DNA of 64,000 nucleotides from Enterobacter asburiae (GCF_021440515.1 NZ_JAKCMV010000030.1:31328-95327); one strand, 5' to 3'; shown: positions 42,497 through 52,690, counted from the stretch's first letter. The notes: a model not told the origin generated them from the sequence alone. Made by a program: numbers and translations.

Positions 42497-43684
42497 ATGT
42501 TGAATCGTATCACTGAAGAGCGTCTGCCTGCGATCCCGGCCCCCGTTGACCCGCGCGCGTTTCGCGATGAACTCACCACCGCCCGCAGCCACGTTCTCGA
42601 CCTGATTAGCCGTCATTTAACCGAGTTCGGTGAGCAGTTCCCGGCGGAAACCTGCAAAGAGAGTTTTTATCCGCTGACGGAAAACGTGGAGTGGACCACC
42701 AGCTTCTGGACCGGGCAGCTGTGGCTGGCGTGGGAGATGAGCGGCGAGGAAAAATTCCGCGCGATGGCGGAAAAACACGTCCGCTCGTTTGGCCTGCGCA
42801 TTGCCGGGCGCAGCGACACCAACACCCACGATCTCGGTTTTCTCTACACGCTCTCCTGCGTGGCGGCCTGGCGTCTGACGGGCAACCGCGAGGCGCGCGG
42901 CTTTTCCCTGCTGGCGGCAGAGGCGCTGCTGGAGCGTTTTCACGAGAAGGCGAGGATCATCCAGGCGTGGGGCGATCTGTCCGATCCCGAGCAGGCCGGG
43001 CGCATGATCATCGACTGCAACATGAACCTGCCGCTGCTCTACTGGGCGACGGAGCAGACGGGCGATCCGCGCTTCGCCGAAGCGGCCAAAGCGCACGTGA
43101 TGCAGGCGGCGACGTACCTCATTCGTGAAGATGCCTCGACGTTCCACACCTACTATATGGATGTGGTCAGCGGCGCGCCGCGCTACGGCAACACCCAGCA
43201 GGGCTATTCGGACGACTCCTGCTGGTCGCGCGGGCAGGCGTGGGGGATTTACGGCTTCCTGCTGAGCTATATCTACACCGGCGATGACGCCATGATTGCC
43301 CTGTCAAAACGGCTGGCGAACTACTTCCTGAACCGTCTGCCGGAGGATTACGTTTGCCACTGGGATCTGGCGCTGGTGGGCACCGATGCGCTGCGCGATT
43401 CGTCGTCGGCGGCGATTGCGGTGTGCGGCCTGCTGGAGCTGGTGAAGCATCTGCCCGTTACCGACCCGGATCGCGAGCATTATCTGGCGTGGGCCAAAGG
43501 CATCATGTCATCGCTGACGAAGCACTACCTGATGGGCAAAGAGGAGAAGGGCAACGGGCTGCTGAAGCACTCGGTCTATCATCTGGCGGGCAACAAAGGG
43601 GTGGACGAGTGCGCAAGCTGGGGGGATTACTTCTACGTTGAAGCGCTGGTGCGCTTTACCCAGAGCTGGAAGCTGTACTGGTAA
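42497..43684 (+). CDS. GH88 unsaturated glucuronyl hydrolase
   Basis: 395-residue glycosidase that removes the 4,5-unsaturated uronic acid left at the end of oligosaccharides by polysaccharide lyases. The (alpha/alpha)6-barrel motifs are clear; Asp112 (THDLGF) and Asp173 (IIDCNMNLPL) are 61 residues apart, exactly as the catalytic pair Asp88/Asp149 of Bacillus UGL. No signal peptide, so it is cytoplasmic. Last gene of the operon, followed by a GTCGGGGG/CCCCCGAC hairpin. Substrate could be from a glycosaminoglycan, gellan or other uronate polymer. Confidence 0.9.
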   Translation: MLNRITEERLPAIPAPVDPRAFRDELTTARSHVLDLISRHLTEFGEQFPAETCKESFYPLTENVEWTTSFWTGQLWLAWEMSGEEKFRAMAEKHVRSFGLRIAGRSDTNTHDLGFLYTLSCVAAWRLTGNREARGFSLLAAEALLERFHEKARIIQAWGDLSDPEQAGRMIIDCNMNLPLLYWATEQTGDPRFAEAAKAHVMQAATYLIREDASTFHTYYMDVVSGAPRYGNTQQGYSDDSCWSRGQAWGIYGFLLSYIYTGDDAMIALSKRLANYFLNRLPEDYVCHWDLALVGTDALRDSSSAAIAVCGLLELVKHLPVTDPDREHYLAWAKGIMSSLTKHYLMGKEEKGNGLLKHSVYHLAGNKGVDECASWGDYFYVEALVRFTQSWKLYW

Positions 43685-43688
43685 AACA

Positions 43689-43708
43689 GTCGGGGGGCGA
43701 CCCCCGAC
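43689..43708. terminator. GC-rich hairpin after the GH88 gene
   Basis: GTCGGGGG-GCGA-CCCCCGAC just after the GH88 stop and before the convergent LysM gene. The T-run is weak, so it may be an imperfect terminator. Confidence 0.55.
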
Positions 43709-43715
43709 TTATGCG

Positions 43716-44156
43716 TTACGCCTTAGGAATACGCAGCGTCTGGCCGGGATAAATTTTATCCGGGCTGGAGAGCATCGGGCGGTTCGCCTCAAAGATTTTG
43801 TTGTACTGGTTGGCGTCGCCATACACGGTTTTGGAGATGGCGCTCAGGGTATCGCCAGATTTCACCGTGTAGTAGGTGGCTTCATCTTTGGCGTCGGTAG
43901 CGGTGATGGTATTTTCCACCTCGCTCACGCCCGCGATGTTACCCACGGCAACCTGGATTTTTTCTTTCTGCTCCTGAGTCAGTCCGTCGCCTGTCACCAC
44001 GGCCTTGCCGTCGTTAACGTCGACCTTAACTTTGTCTGAACCGGGAATGTTGAGTTTCTTGAGATGCTCGGTGATTTTGTCGCTCTGACCTTTGTGATCG
44101 GTCAGGTTATCCCACAGCTTTTCGCCTGCTTCTTTTACGAAGTTAAAAAGACCCAT
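43716..44156 (-). CDS. Kbp/YgaU-like BON-LysM protein (second copy)
   Basis: 146-residue protein with the architecture of E. coli Kbp (YgaU), a cytoplasmic potassium-binding protein: N-terminus [19 protein letters not shown], a BON domain (about 22-88) and a C-terminal LysM domain (about 95-144, [18 protein letters not shown]). No signal peptide. In E. coli kbp sits elsewhere on the chromosome, so this is either a paralog or a relocated copy. Role in potassium or osmotic response is by homology only. Confidence 0.88.
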   Translation of the reverse strand: MGLFNFVKEAGEKLWDNLTDHKGQSDKITEHLKKLNIPGSDKVKVDVNDGKAVVTGDGLTQEQKEKIQVAVGNIAGVSEVENTITATDAKDEATYYTVKSGDTLSAISKTVYGDANQYNKIFEANRPMLSSPDKIYPGQTLRIPKA

Positions 44157-44221
44157 TCCATCCTCCTGTTAATCATGAAGTCAGAATAAGCATAGCAGTT
44201 GAGATCAAAGCCATAAAAAAA

Positions 44222-44340
44222 GCCCGGTGGCGCTGGCGCTTACCGGGCCTGATATTCGGTGCGGTGGGTATTGCCGGGCGGCACGTCGTTTGCCCGGCCT
44301 ACGGTTTTCGTAGGCCCGGTAAGCGTAGCGCCACCGGGCA
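44222..44340. repeat. REP cluster, three to four units
   Basis: GCCCGGTGGCGCTGGCGCTTACCGGGC, then GCCGGGCGGCACGTCGTTTGCCCGGC, then GCCCGGTAAGCGTAGCGCCACCGGGC, with alternating orientation as in BIMEs. Lies between the LysM gene and ygiN. Confidence 0.85.
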
Positions 44341-44350
44341 AAACAGGGCG

Positions 44351-44665
44351 CTAAACCCCTTGCTCCAGAATACGGATATGGGTTTCCAGCACGTCGCTTT
44401 TCACCGCGTCGCTCCACGCTTTCATGTGCGCGGTTTGCAGGTGCGCTTCGAGGTGCGCCACGGTTTCCCACTGCTCAACCATGATGATTGAGTCCGGCGC
44501 GGTTGCCTGGAAGCTGGCGTCGGTGGCGGCGTCTACCATTGGCGCGTAGCCGTGGCAGCCTTCTTCTTTCAGTACGGTCGGGATAATTTTCGCGAACTGA
44601 TCCAGCACCGCCTGGCGGTGATGTTGACCTGGACGAGTACGGATTTCAGCAATAACGGTAAGCAT
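44351..44665 (-). CDS. ygiN: YgiN, quinol monooxygenase
   Basis: 104-residue ABM-domain (dimeric ferredoxin-like) protein that oxidises menadiol to menadione in E. coli, working with MdaB as a quinone redox pair. Contains the family pattern HHRQAVLDQFAKIIPTVLKEEGC and IIMVEQWETVAHLEAHLQT. 30 bp downstream of mdaB on the same strand. Confidence 0.95.
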   Translation of the reverse strand: MLTVIAEIRTRPGQHHRQAVLDQFAKIIPTVLKEEGCHGYAPMVDAATDASFQATAPDSIIMVEQWETVAHLEAHLQTAHMKAWSDAVKSDVLETHIRILEQGV

Positions 44666-44695
44666 GGTTAACTCCTTCTAATTCCAGCCTGACAG

Positions 44696-45277
44696 TTAAG
44701 CAAAAATTTCCGCGAGATGCTTGCGATATTCTGCGATATAGCGCGGCACGTCAGGCATTTTAATCACGTCGTTGACGATAAAGGTCGGCAGCGGATCCAT
44801 CCCTAGGAACTGATTCGCCTTGTGGAACGGCAGATATGCACCGTCTACGCCCACGCCTTCGAAGAACTGATCTTTCTCGGTGAAGGCTTCAATTGGGGCG
44901 TTCCAGGTCAGGGAGAGCATATATTTTTTGCCCTGGATCAGGCCGCCGGAGCCGTATTTTTTAGAGGCGTCTGAACGGGTACGACCGTCGCTGGCATACA
45001 GCGAACCGTGGCCCTCGGTGAATACGTCGTCCATGTACTTTTTCACGGTCCACGGCGCGCCCATCCACCAGCCCGGCATCTGCCAGATAACCACGTCGGC
45101 CCACAGGAAGTTCTGCACTTCGGCTTTCACGTCGTAATCGCCGTCCGCGCGCACGACCTTAACATCATGCCCGGCGTCGCGCAGGAAACCGTCCGCGACC
45201 TCGGTCAGGGTGTCATTCAGCTGGCCTTTAGAGTGGGCGAACTCTTTCGCGCCGTTGATAATCAAAACGTTGCTCAT
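44696..45277 (-). CDS. mdaB: MdaB, NADPH:quinone reductase
   Basis: 193-residue flavodoxin-fold FAD enzyme performing two-electron reduction of quinones, protecting against oxidative stress. Conserved segments: MSNVLIINGAKEFAHSKGQLN, VVIWQMPGWWMGAPWTVKKY and GSGGLIQGKKYMLSLTWNAP. Length as in E. coli. Probable two-gene operon with ygiN. Confidence 0.96.
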   Translation of the reverse strand: MSNVLIINGAKEFAHSKGQLNDTLTEVADGFLRDAGHDVKVVRADGDYDVKAEVQNFLWADVVIWQMPGWWMGAPWTVKKYMDDVFTEGHGSLYASDGRTRSDASKKYGSGGLIQGKKYMLSLTWNAPIEAFTEKDQFFEGVGVDGAYLPFHKANQFLGMDPLPTFIVNDVIKMPDVPRYIAEYRKHLAEIFA

Positions 45278-45384
45278 AATATGTCCTCGAAAAGTGAGAG
45301 TATGGTCACAATTCTACGCGCGAAGACGCGACGAGAAAATGAGCAAAATGTGCAAAGTCTTTTGCTTGAGAAGCAATAATCCCG

Positions 45385-46734
45385 CTACCAGCTGACCTTC
45401 GCCTCGAAGCCGCCTTCGGGCGCATTGCTAAGCGTTAAACGCATCCCGTGCAGCGCGGCGATGCGTTTAACGATGGATAACCCCAGACCGCTGCCGGTTT
45501 CACTCTGTCCCGGCGGGCGGTAAAAGCGCTCGCCAACGCGCGCCAGCGCCTCGGGGGAAATGCCGGGGCCGTTATCGCATACGCTAAAGCTGCGGGCGTC
45601 GAGCGTCACGTTCACCACGCTCCCGCGCGGGCTGTAGCGCACGGCGTTATCAAGCAGGTTTCGTACCAGCAGGCTGAGCAGCAGCGGCTGCCCGGTGCGC
45701 GCGGTCTGCGGGGCGTGGATGTGCAGGCGCACGTCAATCCCCGCCAGCTGCGCGACGTGATAGCTCTCCATCACCGCGGATTGCAGCACGTCCGCCATCA
45801 GCAGGTTTTCCGTGCCGTCGAGGTTATCCAGCGAATCCAGACGCGAGAGCGTCAGCAGCTGCTCCACCAGCCGGGTCGCCCGGTCGATGCCCTCGTGAAG
45901 CTGCGACAGCGCTTTTGCCTGCGCCTGCGGGTCGTCCTGCGACAGCTGCGCCACCTCGGTTTGCACCTTCAGCGCGGTCAGCGGGCTGCGCAGCTCGTGG
46001 GCGGCGTCAGAGGTAAAGCGGCGCTCGCGGGCCATCATCGTCTGGGTTCGGCTGAACAGATGGTTAAGCGCGTCGAGCAGCGGTCGCACCTCGGCGGGAA
46101 CGCCCGCGACGGGCAGGGCGTCGGTGGCGTCCGGCGAGCGGGCGCGCAGGGTCTGCGCCAGCTTTTTCAGCGGCTTCAGCTCACGGCTTAATAACAGGAT
46201 CAGCACCAGCAGCATCAGCGGCAGCGCCACCAGCCACGGCGTCAGCTGGGAGCTGACCACCTCCAGCGCCATCTCCTGGCGGTATTCCCACTCCTGGCCG
46301 ACCACCACCCGGTACTTCCCGTCCGGTGAGGTCAGCCATAAAAAGCGCCACTCGTCGTTATCGTCCTGCAAGCGCCCGTTATCAAAGCCTTCGCGGCGAT
46401 AGTGATAGGGGATGTCGCGCCCGTTTTCGCCGTCGTTAAGCAGCATTTTGCCGTCGGTGGAGTAAATGGCGAAGGCCAGCGCGTCGTCGTCCAGCCGCCC
46501 ATGCTTCACCTTTTTCGGGATCTCCCGCATCCGTGCGGGCGCGCCGATCTCGTTCAGATCCATCGTCAGCAGCCGTTTGGCAAACAGCATCTGCTGGGTG
46601 TCGAACAGCTTGTCGAGCTTGTGGGTCGTTTGCTGCCAGGCGACGACGCTTGCGGCGAACCACGCGGTCAGCGACAGCAGTAAAAAGAGCAGCGTCAGGC
46701 GCAGCTTCAGGCTCAGGCGTTGCGTCAGCGTCAT
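45385..46734 (-). CDS. qseC: QseC, membrane sensor histidine kinase
   Basis: 449-residue sensor kinase reported in E. coli to respond to AI-3, adrenaline and noradrenaline. Two transmembrane helices frame a periplasmic sensor (about 38-155), then HAMP, HisKA with the phospho-acceptor ([17 protein letters not shown]) and HATPase ([26 protein letters not shown]). Its start overlaps the qseB stop by 4 bp. Confidence 0.95.
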   Translation of the reverse strand: MTLTQRLSLKLRLTLLFLLLSLTAWFAASVVAWQQTTHKLDKLFDTQQMLFAKRLLTMDLNEIGAPARMREIPKKVKHGRLDDDALAFAIYSTDGKMLLNDGENGRDIPYHYRREGFDNGRLQDDNDEWRFLWLTSPDGKYRVVVGQEWEYRQEMALEVVSSQLTPWLVALPLMLLVLILLLSRELKPLKKLAQTLRARSPDATDALPVAGVPAEVRPLLDALNHLFSRTQTMMARERRFTSDAAHELRSPLTALKVQTEVAQLSQDDPQAQAKALSQLHEGIDRATRLVEQLLTLSRLDSLDNLDGTENLLMADVLQSAVMESYHVAQLAGIDVRLHIHAPQTARTGQPLLLSLLVRNLLDNAVRYSPRGSVVNVTLDARSFSVCDNGPGISPEALARVGERFYRPPGQSETGSGLGLSIVKRIAALHGMRLTLSNAPEGGFEAKVSW

Positions 46735-47390
46735 GCGTCACCCAGGGTATAGCCGATGCCGTGAACGGTGCGGATAAACTCGCTGCCGAGCTTGCGGCGC
46801 AGGTGATGAACGTGAACCTCCACGGCGTTGCTGGAGACATCGTCGTCCCAGCTATAGAGCTTCTCTTCGATAAGCTTGCGCGGCAGCACCCGCCCGGCGT
46901 TACGCATCAGCAGCTCCAGCAGGGCGAACTCTTTCGGTTTCAGCACCAGCGTTTCTCCGCTGAGGGTGGCGATCAGGCTGGTGGGATCGAGCGTCACCTT
47001 GCCGTGGCGAAGCTCGCTGCGCGCCTGGCCGTGGCTGCGGCGAACCAGCGCCTCCAGGCGGGCGGCCACTTCGATGAGCGCAAACGGCTTGCAGAGATAG
47101 TCGTCGGCGCCCAGGCGCAGCCCTTCGACGCGCTGGTCGAGCGCATCCCGCGCGGTGAGGATCAGCACCGGCTCGCTGCGGCCCGCTTCGCGCCACGCGC
47201 GCAGGATCTCAAGCCCGTCGATTTCGGGCAGGGTGAGGTCAAGCACCACGGCGTCGTAAGGGGCAGAAAAAAGGGCGGCCTGGCCGGTTTTGCCGTCGGT
47301 AAACCAGTCCAGGCTAAACCCCATTTTGCTTAAGCCGGCCTTGATGCCGTCGCCAATCAGCCTGTCGTCTTCAACCAGTAAAATGCGCAT
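46731..47390 (-). CDS. qseB: QseB, OmpR-family response regulator
   Basis: 219-residue response regulator, partner of QseC. Receiver with Asp51 ([12 protein letters not shown]) and the acidic pair EDD, and a C-terminal winged helix ([36 protein letters not shown]). In E. coli it controls motility and its own operon. It is divergent from ygiW with a likely binding repeat between them. Confidence 0.96.
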   Translation of the reverse strand: MRILLVEDDRLIGDGIKAGLSKMGFSLDWFTDGKTGQAALFSAPYDAVVLDLTLPEIDGLEILRAWREAGRSEPVLILTARDALDQRVEGLRLGADDYLCKPFALIEVAARLEALVRRSHGQARSELRHGKVTLDPTSLIATLSGETLVLKPKEFALLELLMRNAGRVLPRKLIEEKLYSWDDDVSSNAVEVHVHHLRRKLGSEFIRTVHGIGYTLGDA

Positions 47391-47463
47391 GTTCCCTCCT
47401 TGATGACGCCAGTAAACCCTCTGGCTCTGTCCGCTGTACAGTAAAAATAAATAAATTTTTCCC

Positions 47464-47479
47464 TTAAGAAGTTGTTAAG
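47464..47479. promoter_or_regulatory. TTAAG direct repeat, candidate QseB/PmrA-type site
   Basis: TTAAG at 47464-47468 and 47475-47479 are 11 bp apart, one helical turn (CTTAAGAAGTTGTTAAGG), the spacing bound by OmpR/PmrA-class dimers. It lies between divergent qseBC and ygiW, about 50 bp upstream of the ygiW ATG. Confidence 0.5.
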
Positions 47480-47529
47480 GATTACCCTGTTTAATGGACT
47501 GCGAAACCACATTAAAGGGAGAGATGACA

Positions 47530-47931
47530 ATGAAAAAATTCGCTGCGATGGCTGCCGTTATGATGATCGTTACGGCCCCTGTTTTTGCTGCACAGGGCGG
47601 ATTTAACGGCCCGTCGGCTACCGCGACCCAGACGCAAACTCAGCAGGGCGGTTTTGTCGATAACAACGCCAACCTGACCACGGCGGCAAAGGTTAAGGAT
47701 ATGAAGGACGACAGCTGGGTCAAACTGCGCGGGAACATCACCGAGCGCCTGTCCGATGACCGCTACACCTTCCGCGATGAGAGCGGTACGGTGGTGGTTG
47801 AGATCGACCACAAACGCTGGAACGGCGTGACCGTAACGCCGCAGGATAAGGTGGAGCTTCAGGGTAAAGTCGACAAAGACTGGAACGAATTTGAAATCGA
47901 CGTGAAGCAGGTTATCAAGCTGAACAAATAA
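47530..47931 (+). CDS. ygiW: YgiW, periplasmic BOF-domain stress protein
   Basis: 133-residue exported protein of the YgiW/YdeI OB-fold (BOF) family. Signal peptide MKKFAAMAAVMMIVTAPVFA, a low-complexity Gln/Gly/Thr stretch, then the OB domain (VKLRGNITERLSDDRYTF, VEIDHKRWNGVTVTPQD). Implicated in peroxide and metal stress in enterics. The start at 47530 gives the signal peptide directly. Ends at a strong terminator. Confidence 0.94.
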   Translation: MKKFAAMAAVMMIVTAPVFAAQGGFNGPSATATQTQTQQGGFVDNNANLTTAAKVKDMKDDSWVKLRGNITERLSDDRYTFRDESGTVVVEIDHKRWNGVTVTPQDKVELQGKVDKDWNEFEIDVKQVIKLNK

Positions 47932-47934
47932 CCT

Positions 47935-47964
47935 AAAAAGGGCCGCCGATGCGGCCCTTTTTCT
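47935..47964 (+). terminator. Rho-independent terminator after ygiW
   Basis: AAAAAGGGCCGCC-GAT-GCGGCCCTTTTTCTTT; strong stem with A- and T-runs. Confidence 0.9.
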
Positions 47965-48049
47965 TTGTGACTCAACGCGCCAGATAAGGTAGTATCTGCG
48001 GCAATATTGCCTGAAACCAGCAGGTTTCTGAGTTGAGGAATCACATTTA

Positions 48050-50308
48050 ATGAGCGATATGGCAGAGCGCCTCGCGCTACATGAATTCACGGAAAACGCC
48101 TACCTGAACTACTCCATGTACGTCATCATGGACAGGGCGTTGCCGTTTATCGGTGATGGCCTGAAACCCGTTCAGCGCCGCATCGTCTATGCAATGTCTG
48201 AACTGGGGCTGAACGCCAGCGCCAAGTTCAAAAAATCCGCCCGTACCGTCGGTGACGTGCTCGGTAAATACCATCCGCACGGCGACAGCGCCTGCTATGA
48301 AGCGATGGTGCTGATGGCACAGCCGTTCTCCTACCGTTACCCGCTGGTCGACGGCCAGGGGAACTGGGGTGCGCCGGACGATCCGAAGTCCTTCGCGGCG
48401 ATGCGTTACACCGAATCCCGTTTGTCCAAATATGCCGAAGTGCTGCTGGGCGAGCTGGGTCAGGGAACCGTCGACTGGGTGCCAAACTTCGACGGCACGA
48501 TGCAGGAGCCGAAAATGCTGCCTGCACGTCTGCCGAACATCCTGCTGAACGGCACCACCGGGATCGCCGTGGGCATGGCGACGGACATTCCGCCGCACAA
48601 CCTGCGCGAAGTGGCGCAAGCCGCTATCACCCTGATTGAACAGCCGAAAACCTCGCTGGACGAGCTGCTGGATATCGTGCAGGGGCCGGACTACCCGACC
48701 GAAGCCGAGATCATCACCTCCCGCGCGGAAATCCGCAAAATCTACCAGAACGGTCGCGGCTCCGTGCGAATGCGCGCGGTGTGGAATAAAGAAGACGGCG
48801 CCGTGGTGATCACCGCGCTGCCGCACCAGGTTTCCGGCGCGAAAGTGCTGGAGCAGATCGCCTCCCAGATGCGCAATAAAAAGCTGCCGATGGTGGACGA
48901 CCTGCGCGACGAATCGGACCACGAAAACCCGACCCGTCTGGTGATTGTGCCGCGCTCCAACCGCGTGGACATGGAGCAGGTGATGAACCACCTGTTCGCC
49001 ACCACCGATCTGGAAAAAAGCTACCGCGTTAACCTGAACATGATTGGCCTCGACGGTCGCCCGGCGGTGAAAAACCTGCTGGAGATCCTCACCGAATGGC
49101 TGACCTTCCGCCGCGATACGGTGCGCCGTCGTCTGAATCACCGTCTGGAGAAAGTGCTTAAGCGCCTGCATATCCTTGAAGGTTTGCTGGTGGCGTTCCT
49201 CAATATCGACGAAGTGATCGAGATCATTCGTACCGAGGACGAGCCGAAGCCCGCGCTGATGTCGCGTTTTGGCATCAGTGAAACGCAGGCCGAAGCCATC
49301 CTCGAACTCAAGCTGCGCCATCTCGCCAAACTGGAAGAGATGAAAATTCGCGGCGAGCAGAACGAGCTGGAAAAAGAGCGCGACCAGTTGCAGGGCATTC
49401 TGGCCTCCGAGCGCAAGATGAACAACCTGCTGAAAAAAGAACTTCAGGCCGATGCCCAGGCCTTTGGCGACGACCGTCGCTCTCCGCTGAACGAGCGCGA
49501 AGAGGCGAAGGCGATGAACGAGCACGACATGCTGCCGTCTGAGCCTGTCACCATCGTGCTCTCTCAGAGCGGCTGGGTGCGTAGCGCCAAAGGTCACGAT
49601 ATTGACGCGCCGGGGCTGAGCTACAAAGCGGGCGACAGCTTCAAGGCGGCAGTGAAAGGCAAGAGCAACCAGCCGGTGGCGTTTATCGACTCCACGGGCC
49701 GCAGCTACGCCATCGATCCGATCACGCTGCCGTCCGCGCGCGGCCAGGGCGAGCCGCTGACTGGCAAGCTGACGCTGCCGCCGGGCGCGACCGTTGACCA
49801 TATGCTGATGGAGGCCGACGAGCAGAAGCTGCTGATGGCCTCCGACGCGGGTTACGGCTTCATCTGTACCTTTAACGATCTGGTGTCGCGCAACCGCGCG
49901 GGTAAAGCGCTGATCAGCCTGCCGGACAACGCGCACGTCATGACGCCGCTGGTGATTGAGAACGAGAGCGACATGCTGCTCGCCATTACCGCCGCAGGCC
50001 GAATGCTGATGTTCCCGGTGAGCGATCTGCCGGAGCTGTCCAAAGGCAAGGGTAACAAGATCATCAACATCCCGTCGGCGGAAGCGGCAAAAGGCGAAGA
50101 TGGCCTGGCGCACCTGTTCCTCCTGCCGCCGCAGAGCACGCTGACCATTCACGTGGGCAAACGCAAAATCAAGCTGCGCCCGGAAGAGTTGCAGAAGGTG
50201 GTCGGCGAGCGCGGGCGTCGCGGCTCGCTGATGCGCGGCTTGCAGCGAATCGACCGCGTGGAGATTGATTCTCCTGCTCGCAGCAGCGCGGGCAACAGCG
50301 AAGAGTAA
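48050..50308 (+). CDS. parC: ParC, topoisomerase IV subunit A
   Basis: 752-residue DNA-cleaving subunit of topoisomerase IV. N-terminal breakage-reunion domain with the active Tyr120 ([12 protein letters not shown]), coiled-coil arm, and C-terminal pinwheel domain. In the quinolone-resistance region ([10 protein letters not shown]) residues 80 and 84 are Ser and Glu, the susceptible wild-type state. Length equals E. coli. Followed by plsC, as in E. coli. Confidence 0.98.
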   Translation: MSDMAERLALHEFTENAYLNYSMYVIMDRALPFIGDGLKPVQRRIVYAMSELGLNASAKFKKSARTVGDVLGKYHPHGDSACYEAMVLMAQPFSYRYPLVDGQGNWGAPDDPKSFAAMRYTESRLSKYAEVLLGELGQGTVDWVPNFDGTMQEPKMLPARLPNILLNGTTGIAVGMATDIPPHNLREVAQAAITLIEQPKTSLDELLDIVQGPDYPTEAEIITSRAEIRKIYQNGRGSVRMRAVWNKEDGAVVITALPHQVSGAKVLEQIASQMRNKKLPMVDDLRDESDHENPTRLVIVPRSNRVDMEQVMNHLFATTDLEKSYRVNLNMIGLDGRPAVKNLLEILTEWLTFRRDTVRRRLNHRLEKVLKRLHILEGLLVAFLNIDEVIEIIRTEDEPKPALMSRFGISETQAEAILELKLRHLAKLEEMKIRGEQNELEKERDQLQGILASERKMNNLLKKELQADAQAFGDDRRSPLNEREEAKAMNEHDMLPSEPVTIVLSQSGWVRSAKGHDIDAPGLSYKAGDSFKAAVKGKSNQPVAFIDSTGRSYAIDPITLPSARGQGEPLTGKLTLPPGATVDHMLMEADEQKLLMASDAGYGFICTFNDLVSRNRAGKALISLPDNAHVMTPLVIENESDMLLAITAAGRMLMFPVSDLPELSKGKGNKIINIPSAEAAKGEDGLAHLFLLPPQSTLTIHVGKRKIKLRPEELQKVVGERGRRGSLMRGLQRIDRVEIDSPARSSAGNSEE

Positions 50309-50317
50309 TCCGCTTTA

Positions 50318-50345
50318 CCCCCCTCTGTTCCGGAGGGGGGAATTC
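50318..50345 (+). terminator. Hairpin after parC
   Basis: CCCCCCTC-TGTTCCG-GAGGGGGG just beyond the parC stop; strong stem but only a short AATT tail, so termination strength is uncertain. Confidence 0.6.
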
Positions 50346-50471
50346 AGTAAAATTTCCCGTAAAAACGTTGTTAATTCGTGCGTTGCGATTAACAATACGC
50401 GCTCGTAATAAAGTCCTTACCTGGCCACAGGTGAAGTATAATTGTCAGCTGTTGGGGCTTCAGAGGTCGCT

Positions 50472-51209
50472 ATGCTATACATTGTTCGTCTAATTCTTAC
50501 CGTTATCTACTGCATTCTGGTCTGTGTTTTCGGCTGCATCTATTGCCTTTTCAGTCCGCGTAACCCGAAGCACGTTGCGACCTTTGGTCACATGTTCGGT
50601 CGTCTTGCGCCGCTGTTTGGCCTGAAGGTCGAAAAACGTCTGCCTGAAGGGGCGGAGAACTTCGGTAACGCCATCTATATCGCTAATCATCAGAACAACT
50701 ACGATATGGTGACCGCCGCTAACATCGTTCTGCCGCCGACCGTGACCGTGGGCAAAAAGAGCCTGCTGTGGATCCCGTTCTTCGGCCAGCTCTACTGGCT
50801 GACCGGTAACCTGCTCATCGACCGCAATAACCGCGCCAAGGCGCACAGCACCATTGCGGAAGTGGTGAACCATTTTAAGAAGCGCAAAATCTCCATCTGG
50901 ATGTTCCCGGAAGGGACGCGCAGCCGGGGTCGCGGCCTGCTGCCATTCAAAACGGGTGCGTTTCATGCTGCGATTGCGGCGGGTGTTCCAATTATTCCCG
51001 TGTGTGTTTCCAATACTTCTAATAAGATTAATCTTAACCGCCTGAATAACGGGCTGGTGATTGTCGAAATGCTGCCGCCGGTCGATACCAGCAAGTACGG
51101 TAAAGATCAGGTTCGCGAGCTGGCGACGCACTGTCGTGAGCTGATGGCGAACCATATTGCGCAGCTCGACAAAGAGGTCGCAGAACGAGAAGCCGCCGGG
51201 GAAAAGTAA
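50472..51209 (+). CDS. plsC: PlsC, 1-acyl-sn-glycerol-3-phosphate acyltransferase
   Basis: 245-residue membrane-associated enzyme that acylates lysophosphatidic acid to phosphatidic acid. N-terminal hydrophobic anchor (MLYIVRLILTVIYCILVCVF), the HX4D motif (ANHQNNYDM) and FPEGTRSRGRG are present. Start at ATG 50472 matches E. coli (245); the frame opens earlier at 50442. Confidence 0.97.
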   Translation: MLYIVRLILTVIYCILVCVFGCIYCLFSPRNPKHVATFGHMFGRLAPLFGLKVEKRLPEGAENFGNAIYIANHQNNYDMVTAANIVLPPTVTVGKKSLLWIPFFGQLYWLTGNLLIDRNNRAKAHSTIAEVVNHFKKRKISIWMFPEGTRSRGRGLLPFKTGAFHAAIAAGVPIIPVCVSNTSNKINLNRLNNGLVIVEMLPPVDTSKYGKDQVRELATHCRELMANHIAQLDKEVAEREAAGEK

Positions 51210-51267
51210 TCCGGCGTTAAAGGGAAAACGAATTCCCGCGTTGTTAGTCGTTTCAGATGGAGCTTAT

Positions 51268-52680
51268 ATGTCACTCAGTCGGCGTCAGTTTATTCAGGCT
51301 TCGGGTATCGCCCTGTGTGCGGGTGCGATGCCGTTGACAGCCAACGCCGCCGGGCAGCAACCGCCGCTGCCCATTCCGCCGTTAATTGAATCCCGTCGCG
51401 GTCAGCCGCTTTTCCTGACCCTGCAACGCAGCCACTGGTCGTTCACCCAGGGCACGCGCGCGCCGGTATGGGGGATTAACGGTCGCTATCTTGGGCCAAC
51501 CATCCGCGTCTGGAACGGCGATGACGTCAAGCTGATTTACAGTAACCGTACCGCTGAAAACGTCGCGATGACCATCAGCGGGTTGCAGGTGCCAGGCCCG
51601 CTGATTGGCGGCCCGGCGCGCATGATGTCGCCTAACGCCGACTGGGCGCCGGTGCTGCCTATTCGCCAGAGCGCCGCGACCCTGTGGTATCACGCCAACA
51701 CCCCGAACCGCACCGCGCAGCAGGTCTATAACGGCCTGGCGGGGATGTGGCTGATAGAAGATGAAATAAGCAAATCCCTGCCGATCCCGAATCACTACGG
51801 CGTGGACGATTTCCCGGTCATTATTCAGGACAAACGTCTGGATAACTTTGGTACGCCGGAGTACAGCGAGCCGGGCAGCGGCGGCTTTGTGGGCGATACG
51901 CTGCTGGTGAACGGCGCGCAGAGCCCGTTTGTCGAAGTCTCTCGCGGCTGGGTGCGCCTTCGCCTGCTGAACGCCTCTAACTCGCGCCGCTATCAGCTGC
52001 AAATGAGCGATGGCCGTGCGCTGCACGTGATCTCCGGCGATCAGGGCTTTTTACCCGCGCCGGTTTCCGTGAAGCAGCTGGCGCTGTCGCCGGGCGAACG
52101 CCGGGAGATCCTCGTGGATATGACCAACGGCGATGAAGTCTCTTTGACCTGCGGGGAGGCGGCGAGCATTGTCGATCGCATTCGCGGCTTCTTCGAGCCG
52201 TCGAGCATTCTGGTCTCAACGCTGGTGTTAACCCTGCGTCCGACCGGCCTGCTGCCGCTGGTGACCGACAGCCTGCCTATGCGCCTGCTGCCGCAGGAGA
52301 TCATGAGCGGCGCCCCGGTGCGCAGCCGCGATATCAGCCTGGGGGACGATCCGGGCATCAACGGGACGCTGTGGGACGTTAACCGCATTGATATTACCGC
52401 CCAGCAGGGCACCTGGGAGCGCTGGACGGTGCGTTCCGACATGCCGCAGTCGTTCCACATTGAAGGGGTGTCGTTCCTGATCCGCAACGTGAACGGCGCA
52501 ATGCCGTTCCCGGAAGACCGGGGCTGGAAAGATACCGTGTGGGTGGACGGTCAGGTCGAACTGCTCGTTTACTACGGTCAGCCTTCGTGGCCGCACTTCC
52601 CGTTCCTGTTCCACAGCCAGACGCTGGAGATGATGGACCGGGGATCGGTGGGGCAGATACTGGTGAATCCGGCGCCATAA
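51268..52680 (+). CDS. ftsP: FtsP (SufI), cell division protein
   Basis: 470-residue periplasmic protein with a multicopper-oxidase-like cupredoxin fold but without copper-ligand sets, stabilising the divisome under stress. Twin-arginine signal LSRRQFIQASGIALCAGAM. Start at 51268 (GGAGCTT upstream) matches E. coli SufI; the frame opens inside plsC. Follows plsC by 58 bp. Confidence 0.96.
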   Translation: MSLSRRQFIQASGIALCAGAMPLTANAAGQQPPLPIPPLIESRRGQPLFLTLQRSHWSFTQGTRAPVWGINGRYLGPTIRVWNGDDVKLIYSNRTAENVAMTISGLQVPGPLIGGPARMMSPNADWAPVLPIRQSAATLWYHANTPNRTAQQVYNGLAGMWLIEDEISKSLPIPNHYGVDDFPVIIQDKRLDNFGTPEYSEPGSGGFVGDTLLVNGAQSPFVEVSRGWVRLRLLNASNSRRYQLQMSDGRALHVISGDQGFLPAPVSVKQLALSPGERREILVDMTNGDEVSLTCGEAASIVDRIRGFFEPSSILVSTLVLTLRPTGLLPLVTDSLPMRLLPQEIMSGAPVRSRDISLGDDPGINGTLWDVNRIDITAQQGTWERWTVRSDMPQSFHIEGVSFLIRNVNGAMPFPEDRGWKDTVWVDGQVELLVYYGQPSWPHFPFLFHSQTLEMMDRGSVGQILVNPAP

Positions 52681-52690
52681 ATTGCTTTTC

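Noticed and set aside
48287..48301. Possible quinolone-resistance change in parC
   Set aside because: Codons 80 and 84 encode Ser and Glu, the wild-type residues.
48077..50152. 691-codon open frame opposite parC, and similar long frame 6480-8060 opposite ureC
   Set aside because: Both are antisense shadows with His/Arg/Gln-rich composition typical of reversed high-GC codons.
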